From Cohnella xylanilytica (GTDB lineage: Bacteria > Bacillota > Bacilli > Paenibacillales > Paenibacillaceae), in assembly GCF_014212175.1 (NCBI RefSeq), contig NZ_JACJVR010000064.1, positions 62,001-126,000 of the forward strand: a stretch of 64,000 bases of DNA, in the 5' to 3' direction. Each line of letters begins with the position of its first letter. Positions within the stretch are counted from its first letter, which is position 1. Shown in pieces: positions 52,380-61,517 of this stretch. The translations under genes and the position numbers were made by a program. The notes under the pieces were generated by a model. The model saw only the letters and a program-made list of their open reading frames with translations. It was not told where the DNA came from and did not search any database.

Positions 52380-53156
52380 TCAGGATGTCAGATGATCGTG
52401 CAAGCTGAGCGGCTCGAGCTTGACGAGCCCTTCCTTCTCGATCACGTCGAAATAGCTCATTTGATTGCCGGGATAGCTCCGCATCTTCCAGCCGCCCATG
52501 TTCTTGTTGCCGCCGTACAGCGGATCGGCGTAGACGCCTTCGATCGTCAGGGCGCGAAGCATGTTGAAGAAAGTCCCGGCGGGCACGCCCTTCAGATGGA
52601 CCTCGTTCGTCTCGAACGCGGTCAGCACGGCGTCCTGGTTTTCCGGCGTGAGCTTGGCGAATTTGCTCTTGAACTTGTCCTGGCTGTACTCGTTCAGGGC
52701 GTCCAGTCCGAGCGCCATCAGCTCCTGCCGCTTGAACGTCAGCTGATACCCTTGGTACGCCTCTCCGGGGTGGAACGGCGGCGACATGTAATCCCGCGCG
52801 TTCATGCCGTAGGCGCTCGCCATCTGGTGGTCGATGAAGAACGCCACGCCGAGCTCCTTGGCTCCGGGGCCGAGATCGTCGGCGGGGAAGATCCGCTCCG
52901 CGGCGGCTTCCGCCGTCTGGAACTGGTCCTGGTTGAAGTACATGAGCGCCTGGTTGAAGTCCCGGTCGGACGGAGCGGCCGGCGTCGAGCCGGAAGGGGA
53001 CGGAGCCGGAGACGCCTCGTTGCCCGCCTTGCTGTTCGCGCCGATCAGTCCGCCGACAACGCCGCCGACGACGAGTCCGCCGACGGCGGTGCCGGCGTAT
53101 TTCAGGAACCGGCGTTTCGATTCGTCCTGGGGTTCGTTAGGTTTGCCGTTAGCCAT
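52380..53156 (-). CDS. Gluconate 2-dehydrogenase subunit 3-like protein with Tat signal
   Basis: 258 residues. The N-terminus has S-K-R-R-F-L-K followed by a Gly/Val-rich hydrophobic stretch, a twin-arginine-type signal, then a Pro/Ser linker. The mature part (about 65-258) matches the gluconate 2-dehydrogenase subunit 3 family (A-E-R-I-F-P-A-D-D; F-H-P-G-E-A-Y-Q-G-Y; G-V-Y-A-D-P-L-Y-G-G-N; S-Y-P-G-N-Q-M). ATG 53156 chosen because AAAGGG lies about 12 bp upstream; a TTG four codons earlier abuts it. First gene of the operon, 19 bp before the GMC flavoprotein it should escort. Confidence 0.88.
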   Translation of the reverse strand: MANGKPNEPQDESKRRFLKYAGTAVGGLVVGGVVGGLIGANSKAGNEASPAPSPSGSTPAAPSDRDFNQALMYFNQDQFQTAEAAAERIFPADDLGPGAKELGVAFFIDHQMASAYGMNARDYMSPPFHPGEAYQGYQLTFKRQELMALGLDALNEYSQDKFKSKFAKLTPENQDAVLTAFETNEVHLKGVPAGTFFNMLRALTIEGVYADPLYGGNKNMGGWKMRSYPGNQMSYFDVIEKEGLVKLEPLSLHDHLTS

Positions 53157-53373
53157 CGCGATCGCCAACCCTTTCTGGGAAGTGGATTTGCAAGCCGGTT
53201 AGCCGTATCATTCCCTCGTCTGCAAATTCTATCCACCTCGTCCCGCCGCAGGCCGTCACATGCGAAATAGTGCAAACAATTAAGAAGTTGCTATATTACC
53301 CGTCCGACTCCGCGTGCGTTATGATAGGATCGAGAGAACGACCGAGAGAGTAGAATGAGGGAGGGCGAACCCT

Positions 53374-54210
53374 ATGCAATTTACGAAAATGCACGGACTC
53401 GGCAACGACTTCATCGTCGTCTACGGAGAGAAGGAGCTTCCGGCGAACGCGCCGGAGCTCGCGGTCAAGCTGTGCAACCGCTACTTCGGCATCGGCGCGG
53501 ACGGCCTGGTGTACATTCTTCCGTCGGAGCGGGCCGACTTCAAGATGCGCATCATCAACTCCGACGGCTCCGAGGCGGAGCAATGCGGCAACGCGATCCG
53601 CTGCGTGGCCAAGTACGTCTACGACAACGGCTTGACCGACCGCGCGGAGCTGACGATCGAGACGATCGGCGCCGGCGTGCAGCCGCTGCAGCTGACGGTA
53701 GAAGGCGGCAAGGCGCTCAAGGTGCGCGTCGACATGGGCCAGCCGATTCTGAACGGCTTGGACGTGCCGACGACGATCGACGCAAACCCGGTCATCGGGC
53801 ACAAGGTCGAAGTGGACGGGCGCGAGTTCGCCTTCACGGCCGTCTCGATGGGCAACCCGCACGCGGTCATCTACGTCGACGACGCCGTCGGCTTCGACCT
53901 GGCGAAGTGGGGGCCGAAGCTGGAGACGCACCCGCTGTTCCCGCGCAAGATCAACGTCGAGTTCGCAACGGTAAGCTCGCGCGACCGCGTCGACATGCGC
54001 GTATGGGAGCGCGGGGCGGGCCCGACGCTCGCTTGCGGCACGGGCGCGTGCGCGACGCTCGTCTCGTCGGTTCTGAACGGGTTCACGGACCGGAAGGCGA
54101 CGATCTCGCTCGCGGGCGGCGACCTGTTCATCGAATGGAACGAGGACGACAACCGCGTGTACATGACCGGCCCGGCCGCGACCGTCTTCGCGGGCGAGGT
54201 CGACGCGTAA
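53374..54210 (+). CDS. dapF: Diaminopimelate epimerase
   Basis: 278 residues. Converts LL- to meso-diaminopimelate for lysine and peptidoglycan. The two catalytic cysteines are in E-Q-C-G-N-A-I-R-C and L-A-C-G-T-G-A-C-A; the start M-Q-F-T-K-M-H-G-L-G-N-D-F is canonical. GGAGGG precedes the ATG. Divergent from the dehydrogenase-tat operon, followed by its own terminator, and not next to other lysine genes. Confidence 0.96.
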   Translation: MQFTKMHGLGNDFIVVYGEKELPANAPELAVKLCNRYFGIGADGLVYILPSERADFKMRIINSDGSEAEQCGNAIRCVAKYVYDNGLTDRAELTIETIGAGVQPLQLTVEGGKALKVRVDMGQPILNGLDVPTTIDANPVIGHKVEVDGREFAFTAVSMGNPHAVIYVDDAVGFDLAKWGPKLETHPLFPRKINVEFATVSSRDRVDMRVWERGAGPTLACGTGACATLVSSVLNGFTDRKATISLAGGDLFIEWNEDDNRVYMTGPAATVFAGEVDA

Positions 54211-54274
54211 GCCGGCATAATCCCCGAAGACCCGGCGTAAAGGTATAGAGCGCAAGAGCATATCGCTCGCGATG

Positions 54275-54296
54275 CCCGGCTTCGGCCGGGTTTTTT
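54275..54296 (+). terminator. Terminator after dapF
   Basis: CCCGGC-TTCG-GCCGGG hairpin with six T. Confidence 0.93.
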
Positions 54297-54360
54297 CGCG
54301 CGCGGGATCGATAGAGAGGGGCGGCATCCGAATTTCGAGGGGACAACGCGCCCGTCCCTC

Positions 54361-54389
54361 TTGTCCGGCCTAGCTTTTTCAAGTAAAAT
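54361..54389 (+). promoter_or_regulatory. Promoter upstream of remA
   Basis: TTGTCC (54361-54366), 17-bp spacer, TAAAAT (54384-54389). It leaves an untranslated leader of about 160 nt before remA, which contains an imperfect GC-rich inverted repeat near 54463-54485 (CCCGCAGTATGCGGGG). No gene is seen in the 345 bp between dapF and remA. Confidence 0.65.
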
Positions 54390-54555
54390 GAATCAATATG
54401 GCTTGCGAATCGGACTCCGGTCCGGCAGCTTGCGAAGCCGTCGTTCTATCTGTATCTACGTCCCGCAGTATGCGGGGGGCCGCTTTCGGTAACAATGGGA
54501 GCGTGGTTGGTTGCCCCGGGGCTGCTTGCGAGGAATGACCGGAGGGAAGAGTTGC

Positions 54556-54816
54556 ATGGCGATCAAACTGATCAACATCGGTTTTGGCAACATCGTTTCG
54601 GCGAATCGCATTATTTCGATCGTCAGTCCGGAATCGGCGCCGATTAAGAGAATCATCCAGGAAGCGCGCGACCGGCACATGCTGATCGACGCCACCTACG
54701 GCCGCCGCACGCGAGCCGTCATCATTACCGACAGCGATCATGTTATCCTGTCCGCCGTCCAACCGGAAACGGTCGCCCACCGTCTATCGACCAAAGACGA
54801 CGACAATGACGAATGA
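54556..54816 (+). CDS. remA: Extracellular matrix regulator RemA
   Basis: 86 residues starting [12 protein letters not shown], with [13 protein letters not shown], essentially the whole RemA/DUF370 signature. RemA forms ring-like oligomers that bind DNA upstream of biofilm and osmoprotection genes in Bacillus. GGAGGG is upstream of ATG 54556. It precedes gmk by 13 bp, the conserved order. The yicC-like gene that precedes it in Bacillus is not here. Confidence 0.95.
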   Translation: MAIKLINIGFGNIVSANRIISIVSPESAPIKRIIQEARDRHMLIDATYGRRTRAVIITDSDHVILSAVQPETVAHRLSTKDDDNDE

Positions 54817-54829
54817 ATCGGGGAAGTCC

Positions 54830-55465
54830 ATGAACAAGGGTTTGCTAATCGTGTTATCCGGCCCGTCCGGGGTCGGCAAGGGAACGGTCTGCGCGGCGCT
54901 GAGGCGCAAGATGCCGGGCCTCGTCTATTCCGTATCCGCCACCACTCGCGCTCCGAGGAGCGGCGAGCAGGAAGGCGTCAACTACTTCTTCAAGACGCGC
55001 GAGCAGTTCCAGGACATGATCGCCCGCGACGCCTTGCTTGAGCATGCGGAATACGTCGGCAACTATTACGGGACGCCGCGGGAATTCGTCGAGAAGACGC
55101 TTGCCGAGGGCAAAGATATCATTCTCGAGATCGAAGTGCAGGGGGCTCTCAAGGTCAAAGAGAAGTTTCCCGAAGGCGTGTTCGTCTTCCTGCTGCCGCC
55201 TTCCTTGGGCGAGCTGAAGCAGCGGATCGTCGGACGGGGTACCGAGTCCCAGGACAAGATCGACCATCGGCTGTCCGTCGCCGTCGAGGAGATGAACCTG
55301 CTCAGCCGCTACGACTACGCGGTCGTCAACGACGAGATCGAGAGCGCCTGCGAGCGCATCCAGGCGATCATCACGGCGGAGCACTGCAAGCGGGAGAGAT
55401 TTTTGCACGAGCTGTTCGACGAGCTGAAGAGCTTGACGACGGCCCATAACGGATCGGAGAGGTGA
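54830..55465 (+). CDS. gmk: Guanylate kinase
   Basis: 211 residues. Phosphorylates GMP to GDP. P-loop [19 protein letters not shown] and G-V-N-Y-F-F substrate region, E-I-E-V-Q-G-A. ATG 54830 has CGGGGAAG upstream; ATG 54806 overlaps remA and lacks a ribosome site. In an operon with remA and rpoZ (4-bp gap). Confidence 0.96.
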   Translation: MNKGLLIVLSGPSGVGKGTVCAALRRKMPGLVYSVSATTRAPRSGEQEGVNYFFKTREQFQDMIARDALLEHAEYVGNYYGTPREFVEKTLAEGKDIILEIEVQGALKVKEKFPEGVFVFLLPPSLGELKQRIVGRGTESQDKIDHRLSVAVEEMNLLSRYDYAVVNDEIESACERIQAIITAEHCKRERFLHELFDELKSLTTAHNGSER

Positions 55466-55469
55466 GTCT

Positions 55470-55682
55470 ATGCTATACCCATCGATTGACGAACTGGTAC
55501 GTAAGGTAGACAGCAAGTATACGCTCGTGGTAGCGGCGTCCAAGAGGGCGAGAGGGCTCCGCGACGGCAAGCCTTCGCAGCTGACGACGCCGAAGTCGCA
55601 CAAGGTCGTCGGCTTCGCGCTCGAGGAGATTTACAACGACTTCATCACCGTCGAAGCGCTGAAGACGGAACAAGGAAGCTAA
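55470..55682 (+). CDS. rpoZ: RNA polymerase omega subunit
   Basis: 70 residues with the omega start M-L-Y-P-S-I-D-E-L and K-Y-T-L-V-V-A-A-S-K-R-A-R. Promotes assembly of the beta' subunit. GGAGAGGTGA upstream. Followed by a T-rich hairpin, so the following coaBC-priA cluster is partly separated from it. Confidence 0.95.
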   Translation: MLYPSIDELVRKVDSKYTLVVAASKRARGLRDGKPSQLTTPKSHKVVGFALEEIYNDFITVEALKTEQGS

Positions 55683-55733
55683 GCGGCGGCCGAAGAACGG
55701 CCTCGCCGGCCTTCATAAGACGAGACGAAAAGG

Positions 55734-55757
55734 ACAACCCGCGCGGTTGTTTTTTTT
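55734..55757 (+). terminator. Terminator between rpoZ and coaBC
   Basis: ACAACC / GGTTGT stem with a 5-nt CGCGC loop, followed by at least seven T. A short stem, so termination may be partial. Confidence 0.75.
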
Positions 55758-55881
55758 CTCCGCTCCTAAGGCGGGCCGATTCTTCCAGATTCGCGGCGAA
55801 CGAGAAGGGATAGGCTTCATAGATTCGATCTACCGCGGGACGCCGGTTCCGCGGCCATTCTACGTAACGGGAGGGGACCGT

Positions 55882-57135
55882 ATGGGCCAATCGCTGGCAG
55901 GACGCACCGTCGTGCTCGGCATCACCGGGGGCATCGCGGCCTATAAGGCGGCGACGCTGTGCAGCCGGCTCGTGTCGCTGGGCGCCGAGGTAAGGGTGAT
56001 CATGACGGAGGGGGCGACGAAGTTCATCGCGCCGCTGACGCTGCAGACGCTGTCCCGGCATCCGGTGGCGACCGACGTGTTCGACGAGCACGACGCCGCC
56101 CGGGTGCAGCACATCGACCTGGCCGATTCCGCCGATCTCGTCGTCGTCGCTCCGGCGACGGCGAACGTTATCGCCAAGATGGCGCACGGCATCGCCGACG
56201 ACATGCTGAGCACGACGCTGCTCGCGACGACCGCGCCGGTGCTCGTCGCTCCGGCGATGAACGTCCACATGCTGGAGCATCCGGCGGTCGTCGCCAACCT
56301 GGCGCTGCTCGCGGACCGCGGGGTCCGGTTCGTCGAATCGGGAACGGGCCAGCTCGCTTGCGGCTACGTCGGCAAGGGGCGCCTGGCGGAGCCGGACGAG
56401 ATCGTCCTGGCGATCGTCGAGCTGCTGAGCGGCAAGAAGCCGCTGGCCGGGAAGCGGGTGCTGATCACGGCGGGAGGGACGGTCGAGCGGCTCGATCCGG
56501 TCCGCTACATCACGAACGACTCCTCCGGCAAAATGGGCTTCGCGCTCGCCGAGGCCGCCCGCGACCAAGGGGCGGACGTCACGCTCGTCTGCGCGCGGAC
56601 CGACGGGCCTCCTCCCGCGGGCGTGCGCATCGTCAAGGCGGAATCCGCGGAGGAGATGCGCGCGGCCGTCCTGGCGAGGCTGCCCGAGGCCGACGCCGTC
56701 GTCAAGGCGGCGGCGGTCGCCGACTACCGGCCGTCCGTCCGGCACGGCTCGAAGATGAAGAAGGGACCGGACCGGCTGACGCTGGAGCTCGAGAGGACGC
56801 CCGACATTCTGCAGGCGATCGGGGACTGGAAGCGGGAAGCCGAGGCAAGCGGCGCGGCGCGCTCCCCGCTCCCGTTCGTCGTCGGCTTCGCCGCCGAGAC
56901 GGACGACGTGGAGCGCAACGCGCTGGATAAGCTCGCCCGCAAGCGCTGCGACCTGATCGTCGCCAACGACGTCTCCCGCGAAGGGGCGGGCTTCGGCGCC
57001 GACACGAACATCGTCAGCGTCTACGGGGCCGAAGGGCTAATCGAAGCGCTGCCGCTGCAATCGAAGAGGGCCGTGGCCGAGCGGCTCTGGAAGCTCGTCC
57101 GCGAGCGGGCCGGCTGGGAGGAGCCCGGCCGATGA
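55882..57135 (+). CDS. coaBC: Bifunctional CoaBC (phosphopantothenoylcysteine synthetase/decarboxylase)
   Basis: 417 residues. CoaC flavoprotein part (1-190) with G-I-T-G-G-I-A-A-Y-K, the catalytic His in V-Q-H-I-D-L, P-A-M-N-V-H-M and the flap cysteine in L-A-C-G-Y-V-G-K-G-R-L. CoaB part (about 195-417) with T-A-G-G-T-V-E-R-L-D-P-V-R. It makes 4'-phosphopantetheine for coenzyme A. GGGAGGGG precedes ATG 55882. The stop overlaps the priA start (ATGA). Confidence 0.96.
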   Translation: MGQSLAGRTVVLGITGGIAAYKAATLCSRLVSLGAEVRVIMTEGATKFIAPLTLQTLSRHPVATDVFDEHDAARVQHIDLADSADLVVVAPATANVIAKMAHGIADDMLSTTLLATTAPVLVAPAMNVHMLEHPAVVANLALLADRGVRFVESGTGQLACGYVGKGRLAEPDEIVLAIVELLSGKKPLAGKRVLITAGGTVERLDPVRYITNDSSGKMGFALAEAARDQGADVTLVCARTDGPPPAGVRIVKAESAEEMRAAVLARLPEADAVVKAAAVADYRPSVRHGSKMKKGPDRLTLELERTPDILQAIGDWKREAEASGAARSPLPFVVGFAAETDDVERNALDKLARKRCDLIVANDVSREGAGFGADTNIVSVYGAEGLIEALPLQSKRAVAERLWKLVRERAGWEEPGR

Positions 57136-59639
57136 GCGTGGCGCGAGTCATCGTCGACGTGCCGAGCCGGGAGACGGACCGGCCGTTCGACTATCTCATT
57201 CCCGCCCGTCTCGAAGGCTGGGTGGAGCCGGGCAGCCGGGTGGCCGTCCCGTTCGGCGGACGCACGCTGCAGGGCATCGTCGTCGCGACGAAGGACGACG
57301 CGGAAGTGGACCGCTCGCGGCTCAAGGAGCTCGCGGACGTGCTGGACGCCGTTCCGCCCCTCTCCGCCGAATTGGTCGAGCTGGGCGAATGGATGAGCCG
57401 GCGCTGGCTGTGCCCGCTGACGGTCGCCCTGCAGGCGATGCTGCCCGCCGCCCTCAAGGGCAAGACGGAGAAATACATCGCGATCGCCCGCGGCGCCGAG
57501 TGGACGGAAGCGGACCGCCTCTTCGACGGGGAGCTGATCGCCGCGCTGGAGCGCCAGTCGCCGCTGAAGCTGTCGACTCTGCTTCGGCAGTTCCCGGACC
57601 AGGCCGGCGCGATTCAGCGGCTGCTCAAGGCCGGCAAGCTCGAGGAGCTGCAGAAGGTGGAGGACCGGCTGTCCGTGCGGACGGTGCTGACCGTGTTCGC
57701 GCCTTCTCCGGAGCGGCTGCGGGCCGCGCTGGAGGCGATCCCGCGTCGGGCGGCGAAGCAGCGGGAGACGATCGAATATTTGCTGGCGCATCCGGAGCCG
57801 ATCGCCCAGCAGCAGCTGGCCGAAGCGGTCGGCACGACGACCGGAACGATCAAGGCGCTGGCGGACAAGGGCTTCGTCGAGCTGCGGGCGGTGACCGAGG
57901 ACCGCGACCCGTACGAGGGCCGCGAATTCCCGGCCTCCGCGCCGATGAAGCTGACGCCCGCGCAGGCGGCCGCCTTCGGGCCGATCGCCGCGGCCGTCGG
58001 GGAGGGGCGCCACGAGGTGTTCCTGCTTCACGGCGTGACCGGAAGCGGCAAGACGGAGATTTATTTGCAGGCGATCCAGCGCTGCCTCGAGCAGGGCAAG
58101 GAAGCGATCGTGCTCGTGCCGGAGATCTCGCTCACCCCGCAGATGGTCGAGCGGTTCAAGAGCCGGTTCGGCGAGCGCGTCGCCGTCCTGCACAGCCGCC
58201 TGTCGAACGGGGAACGCTACGACGAATGGCGCAAAATCCGCGACGGCCGGGCCCAGGTCGCCGTCGGCGCGAGATCCGCGATTTTCGCCCCGTTCGGCCG
58301 GATCGGGCTCATCGTCATCGACGAGGAGCACGAGTCGTCCTACAAGCAGGAGGAGAGCCCGAAGTACCACGCGCGGGACGTCGCCGTGGAGCGGGCGAGA
58401 CAGCACGGCGCCGCGGTCGTCCTCGGCTCGGCGACGCCGTCGCTGGAGACGTACGCCGCCGCGACGATCGAGTCCGGCGCGCCGGGCAACCGGGACGCCG
58501 CGTTCCGGCCGGTGTACGTGCCGCTGCCGGAGCGGGTGGCCGACCGGCCGCTGCCGGGCGTGACGATCGTCGACATGCGCGAGGAGCTGAAGCTCGGCAA
58601 CCGGGCGATGTTCAGCCGCGCTCTCGCGGACGCGCTGCAGGCGAGGCTCGACCGGGAGGAGCAGGCCGTCCTTCTGCTCAACCGGCGCGGCTACTCGACG
58701 TTCGTCATGTGCCGCTCCTGCGGCTACACGGCGCAGTGCCCGCATTGCGACATCGCGCTGACGTACCACCGCGGCTCGCAGAACCTGCGCTGCCATTATT
58801 GCGGGTACGCGGAGCGGGAGCCGACGGAATGCCCTTCGTGCCAGAGCCCGCACATCCGCTTCTTCGGGACCGGGACGCAGAAGGTGGAGGAGGCGCTGGC
58901 GCTCGCCTTCCCCGGCATCCGCGTCATTCGCATGGACGTGGACACGACGACGGAGAAGGGCTCGCACGAGAAGTGGCTGACGCAATTCCGCGAGCGGCGC
59001 GCCGACGTGCTGCTCGGCACGCAGATGGTGGCCAAAGGGCTCGATTTTCCCCATGTGACCCTCGTCGGGGTGCTCGCCGCGGATTCCGCGCTTAAGCTGC
59101 CGGACTTCCGCGCCCCCGAGCGGACGTTCCAGCTGCTCACGCAGGTGGCCGGCCGGGCCGGGAGGCACGAATTGCCGGGGGAAGTCGTCATCCAGACGTA
59201 CGAGCCGGAGCATCCCTCCGTCGCCATGGTGGAGCGTCACGACTACGCCGGGTTCACGGCCCAGGAGCTTCGCCATCGGCGGGTGCTCGGCTATCCGCCG
59301 TTCGGCCGGCTCATCTCGCTGACGCTGTCGCACGAGCAGATGCCGCTTCTGATCGCGCTCGGCGAGTCGTTCGCGGCGAAGATGCGCGAGAAGGCGTCGG
59401 CCGCCGGGCTGACCGGCTCGTTCGCGGGCGGGGCTCCGCACGCGCTGGAGGTGCTCGGACCGGTTCCTTCGCCTATTCCGAGGCTGAAAGATCGCTACCG
59501 TTTTCAATGTATGGTAAAATATCGGGGAGACGTCGACGCGCCCGGCTGGGTCGCGAAGACGCTGCAGGAACTGGCGGAGACGACGAAGCGCTCGGGCGTA
59601 ACGGTCGGCGTGGACGTCGATCCGCAGATGATGCTGTAA
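57132..59639 (+). CDS. priA: Primosomal helicase PriA
   Basis: 835 residues. An N-terminal 3'-DNA-binding domain (about 1-110), Walker [14 protein letters not shown] box, and the zinc-binding insertion with eight cysteines (C-R-S-C, C-P-H-C, C-H-Y-C, C-P-S-C) around residues 525-580. It reloads the replisome at collapsed forks. Its ATG overlaps the coaBC stop by 4 bp. Confidence 0.97.
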   Translation: MSVARVIVDVPSRETDRPFDYLIPARLEGWVEPGSRVAVPFGGRTLQGIVVATKDDAEVDRSRLKELADVLDAVPPLSAELVELGEWMSRRWLCPLTVALQAMLPAALKGKTEKYIAIARGAEWTEADRLFDGELIAALERQSPLKLSTLLRQFPDQAGAIQRLLKAGKLEELQKVEDRLSVRTVLTVFAPSPERLRAALEAIPRRAAKQRETIEYLLAHPEPIAQQQLAEAVGTTTGTIKALADKGFVELRAVTEDRDPYEGREFPASAPMKLTPAQAAAFGPIAAAVGEGRHEVFLLHGVTGSGKTEIYLQAIQRCLEQGKEAIVLVPEISLTPQMVERFKSRFGERVAVLHSRLSNGERYDEWRKIRDGRAQVAVGARSAIFAPFGRIGLIVIDEEHESSYKQEESPKYHARDVAVERARQHGAAVVLGSATPSLETYAAATIESGAPGNRDAAFRPVYVPLPERVADRPLPGVTIVDMREELKLGNRAMFSRALADALQARLDREEQAVLLLNRRGYSTFVMCRSCGYTAQCPHCDIALTYHRGSQNLRCHYCGYAEREPTECPSCQSPHIRFFGTGTQKVEEALALAFPGIRVIRMDVDTTTEKGSHEKWLTQFRERRADVLLGTQMVAKGLDFPHVTLVGVLAADSALKLPDFRAPERTFQLLTQVAGRAGRHELPGEVVIQTYEPEHPSVAMVERHDYAGFTAQELRHRRVLGYPPFGRLISLTLSHEQMPLLIALGESFAAKMREKASAAGLTGSFAGGAPHALEVLGPVPSPIPRLKDRYRFQCMVKYRGDVDAPGWVAKTLQELAETTKRSGVTVGVDVDPQMML

Positions 59640-59670
59640 ATCGACTATCCCGGCAAAGGATGATGAACTC

Positions 59671-60156
59671 ATGGCCATTCGTTTAATCGTTAAGCATCCG
59701 GACGACGTTCTGCGGGAGCGGGCGAAGGAAGTCACCAAGTTCAACGCCAATTTGCATAAGCTGCTCGACGACATGGCGGACACGATGTACGACGCGGACG
59801 GCGTCGGCCTCGCCGCGCCCCAGGTCGGCATCTCGAAGCGGGTCATCGTCGTGGACGCGGACGAAGAGCATGGCTTGATCGAGCTCGTCAACCCCGAGAT
59901 CGTCTCGAAGGAAGGCGAGCAGCTTGGTCCGGAAGGGTGCCTGAGCATTCCGGGGCTCCAGGGCGACGTCCGCCGCGCGCAGAAGGTGACGATCCGGGGA
60001 CAGGACCGCCACGGCAACCCGGTCGAGTACACCGGGACGGACTTGCTCGCCCGCGCGTTCCAGCACGAGGTCGATCATTTGGACGGCGTGCTGTTCATCG
60101 ACCTCGCGGAATCGGTCTACGAACGCAAGGCGGCGCCGGAACAGGACGGGGAATAA
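59671..60156 (+). CDS. def: Peptide deformylase
   Basis: 161 residues. Removes the formyl group from nascent N-termini. Three metal motifs: [18 protein letters not shown] and Q-H-E-V-D-H-L-D-G. Start ATG with AAAGGA upstream, 31 bp after priA; fmt begins 1 bp after its stop. Confidence 0.97.
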   Translation: MAIRLIVKHPDDVLRERAKEVTKFNANLHKLLDDMADTMYDADGVGLAAPQVGISKRVIVVDADEEHGLIELVNPEIVSKEGEQLGPEGCLSIPGLQGDVRRAQKVTIRGQDRHGNPVEYTGTDLLARAFQHEVDHLDGVLFIDLAESVYERKAAPEQDGE

Positions 60157-60157
60157 G

Positions 60158-61111
60158 ATGCGGATCGTGTTCATGGGGACGCCGGATTTCGCCGTTCCTT
60201 CTTTGAAGGGATTGTTGGAAAAGGGATATGAGGTGGCGGCCGTCGTCACGCAGCCGGACCGGCCGAAGGGGCGGAAGCGGGAGCTGACGCCTCCGCCGGT
60301 CAAGGCGTTCGCGCTCGAGCGCGGGCTGCCGGTGCTTCAGCCGGAGCGGATGCGGGCGCCGGAAGCGGTCGCGGCCGTCGCGGAGTACGCGCCGGACCTG
60401 ATCGTCACGGCGGCCTACGGGCAGATTCTGCCCAAGTCGGTGCTCGAGCTGCCGCGCCTCGGCTGCGTCAACGTGCACGGTTCGCTGCTGCCGCGGTACC
60501 GCGGGGGAGCGCCGATCCAGCGCTCGATCATCGACGGCGAGAGCGTGACGGGCGTGACGCTGATGTACATGGCGGAAGGGCTCGACACGGGCGACATGAT
60601 CGCCCGCGTGGAAGTGCCGATAACCGACGAGGATACGTCGGGCACGATGTTCGCGAAGCTGAGCGAGGCGGGGGCGGAGCTGCTGCTCGAGTGGCTGCCG
60701 CGCTTGGCGGACGGCACGGCGCCTCGCGTGCCGCAGGACGATTCGCTGGCGACGTACGCGCCGAATTTGACTCGCGACGACGAGCGGCTGCATTGGGAGC
60801 GTTCGTCGCGCGAGCTGTTCAACCGGGTGCGGGGGCTGCACCCGATGGCCGGGGCGTTCACGTTCCTGGCGGGGGAAGTGTTCAAGGTGTGGGGGACGAA
60901 GGCGCCCGACGCTTCGGACGCTTCGCTTCGCGCGGAATGGGAGGCCGCGGCGCCCGGCTCCGTGCTGGAGACGGGGGCGTTCGGCATCCGCGTCCGCACG
61001 GGCGACGGCAGCCTCGTGCTGACGGAAGTGCAGCCGGCGGGCAAGAAGGCGCTGCCCGCGGCGGAGTATGCGAGAGGGGCGAGGCTCGCTCCAGGTACGG
61101 TGCTCGGTTAG
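60158..61111 (+). CDS. fmt: Methionyl-tRNA formyltransferase
   Basis: 317 residues. Formylates initiator Met-tRNA. F-M-G-T-P-D-F-A-V-P start, the folate-binding N-V-H-G-S-L-L-P-R-Y-R-G-G-A-P-I-Q, then the D-T-G-D-M-I segment and a C-terminal OB-like domain. The ribosome site (GGGGAA) lies inside the def 3' end. The gene pair def-fmt is conserved. Confidence 0.97.
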   Translation: MRIVFMGTPDFAVPSLKGLLEKGYEVAAVVTQPDRPKGRKRELTPPPVKAFALERGLPVLQPERMRAPEAVAAVAEYAPDLIVTAAYGQILPKSVLELPRLGCVNVHGSLLPRYRGGAPIQRSIIDGESVTGVTLMYMAEGLDTGDMIARVEVPITDEDTSGTMFAKLSEAGAELLLEWLPRLADGTAPRVPQDDSLATYAPNLTRDDERLHWERSSRELFNRVRGLHPMAGAFTFLAGEVFKVWGTKAPDASDASLRAEWEAAAPGSVLETGAFGIRVRTGDGSLVLTEVQPAGKKALPAAEYARGARLAPGTVLG

Positions 61112-61156
61112 TCGGGCGCCGTATTTTCGTTTGGCCGCCGGGAGCCGGATCGCCTC

Positions 61157-61360
61157 AAGTGGCTCAGGGCCTGAGGCAGTTTGGCGGATATTCGGCGGAT
61201 TGGTCTAAAGTGACTCGGTGGCTGAGGTAGTTTAGCGGATATTCGGCGGATTGATCTAAAGTGACTCAGTGACTGAGGTAGATTGGCGGATATTCGGCGG
61301 AATGGCCGAAAGTGACTCCGTGGCTGAGGCAGTTTGGCAGAGATCCGGCGGATTGGCCTG
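61157..61360. repeat. Four-copy intergenic tandem repeat, exact 51-bp period
   Basis: Units start with AAGTGRCTC at 61157, 61208, 61259 and 61310. Within each, CTC..TG.CTGAG forms a small dyad (CTCAGTGACTGAG is perfect in unit 3), followed by a TTTGGCGGATATTC-type and CGGCGGATTG-type segment. Units 1-3 are closely similar and unit 4 is decayed in its second half. The array sits in the 406-bp fmt-rsmB gap; the remaining 150 bp before rsmB hold no gene. Confidence 0.93.
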
Positions 61361-61517
61361 CAGGCGGGCGCATTAGAAGAGGCTGTCGATGTACATAGGC
61401 CGTCTTAGCGACGGATAGGCAGGGAGTCCGGGAAATGCCGGAACCTTGCCGTCATTGGCCATACTTACAGTAAGCGGGACGACAGAGAACAAGGCAAGGG
61501 ATCGGAGGACAATCACG

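Noticed and set aside
57021-60032. A 1003-codon frame antisense to priA and the start of def.
   Set aside because: Shadow of real coding sequence; every overlapped plus-strand gene is a confident housekeeping gene.
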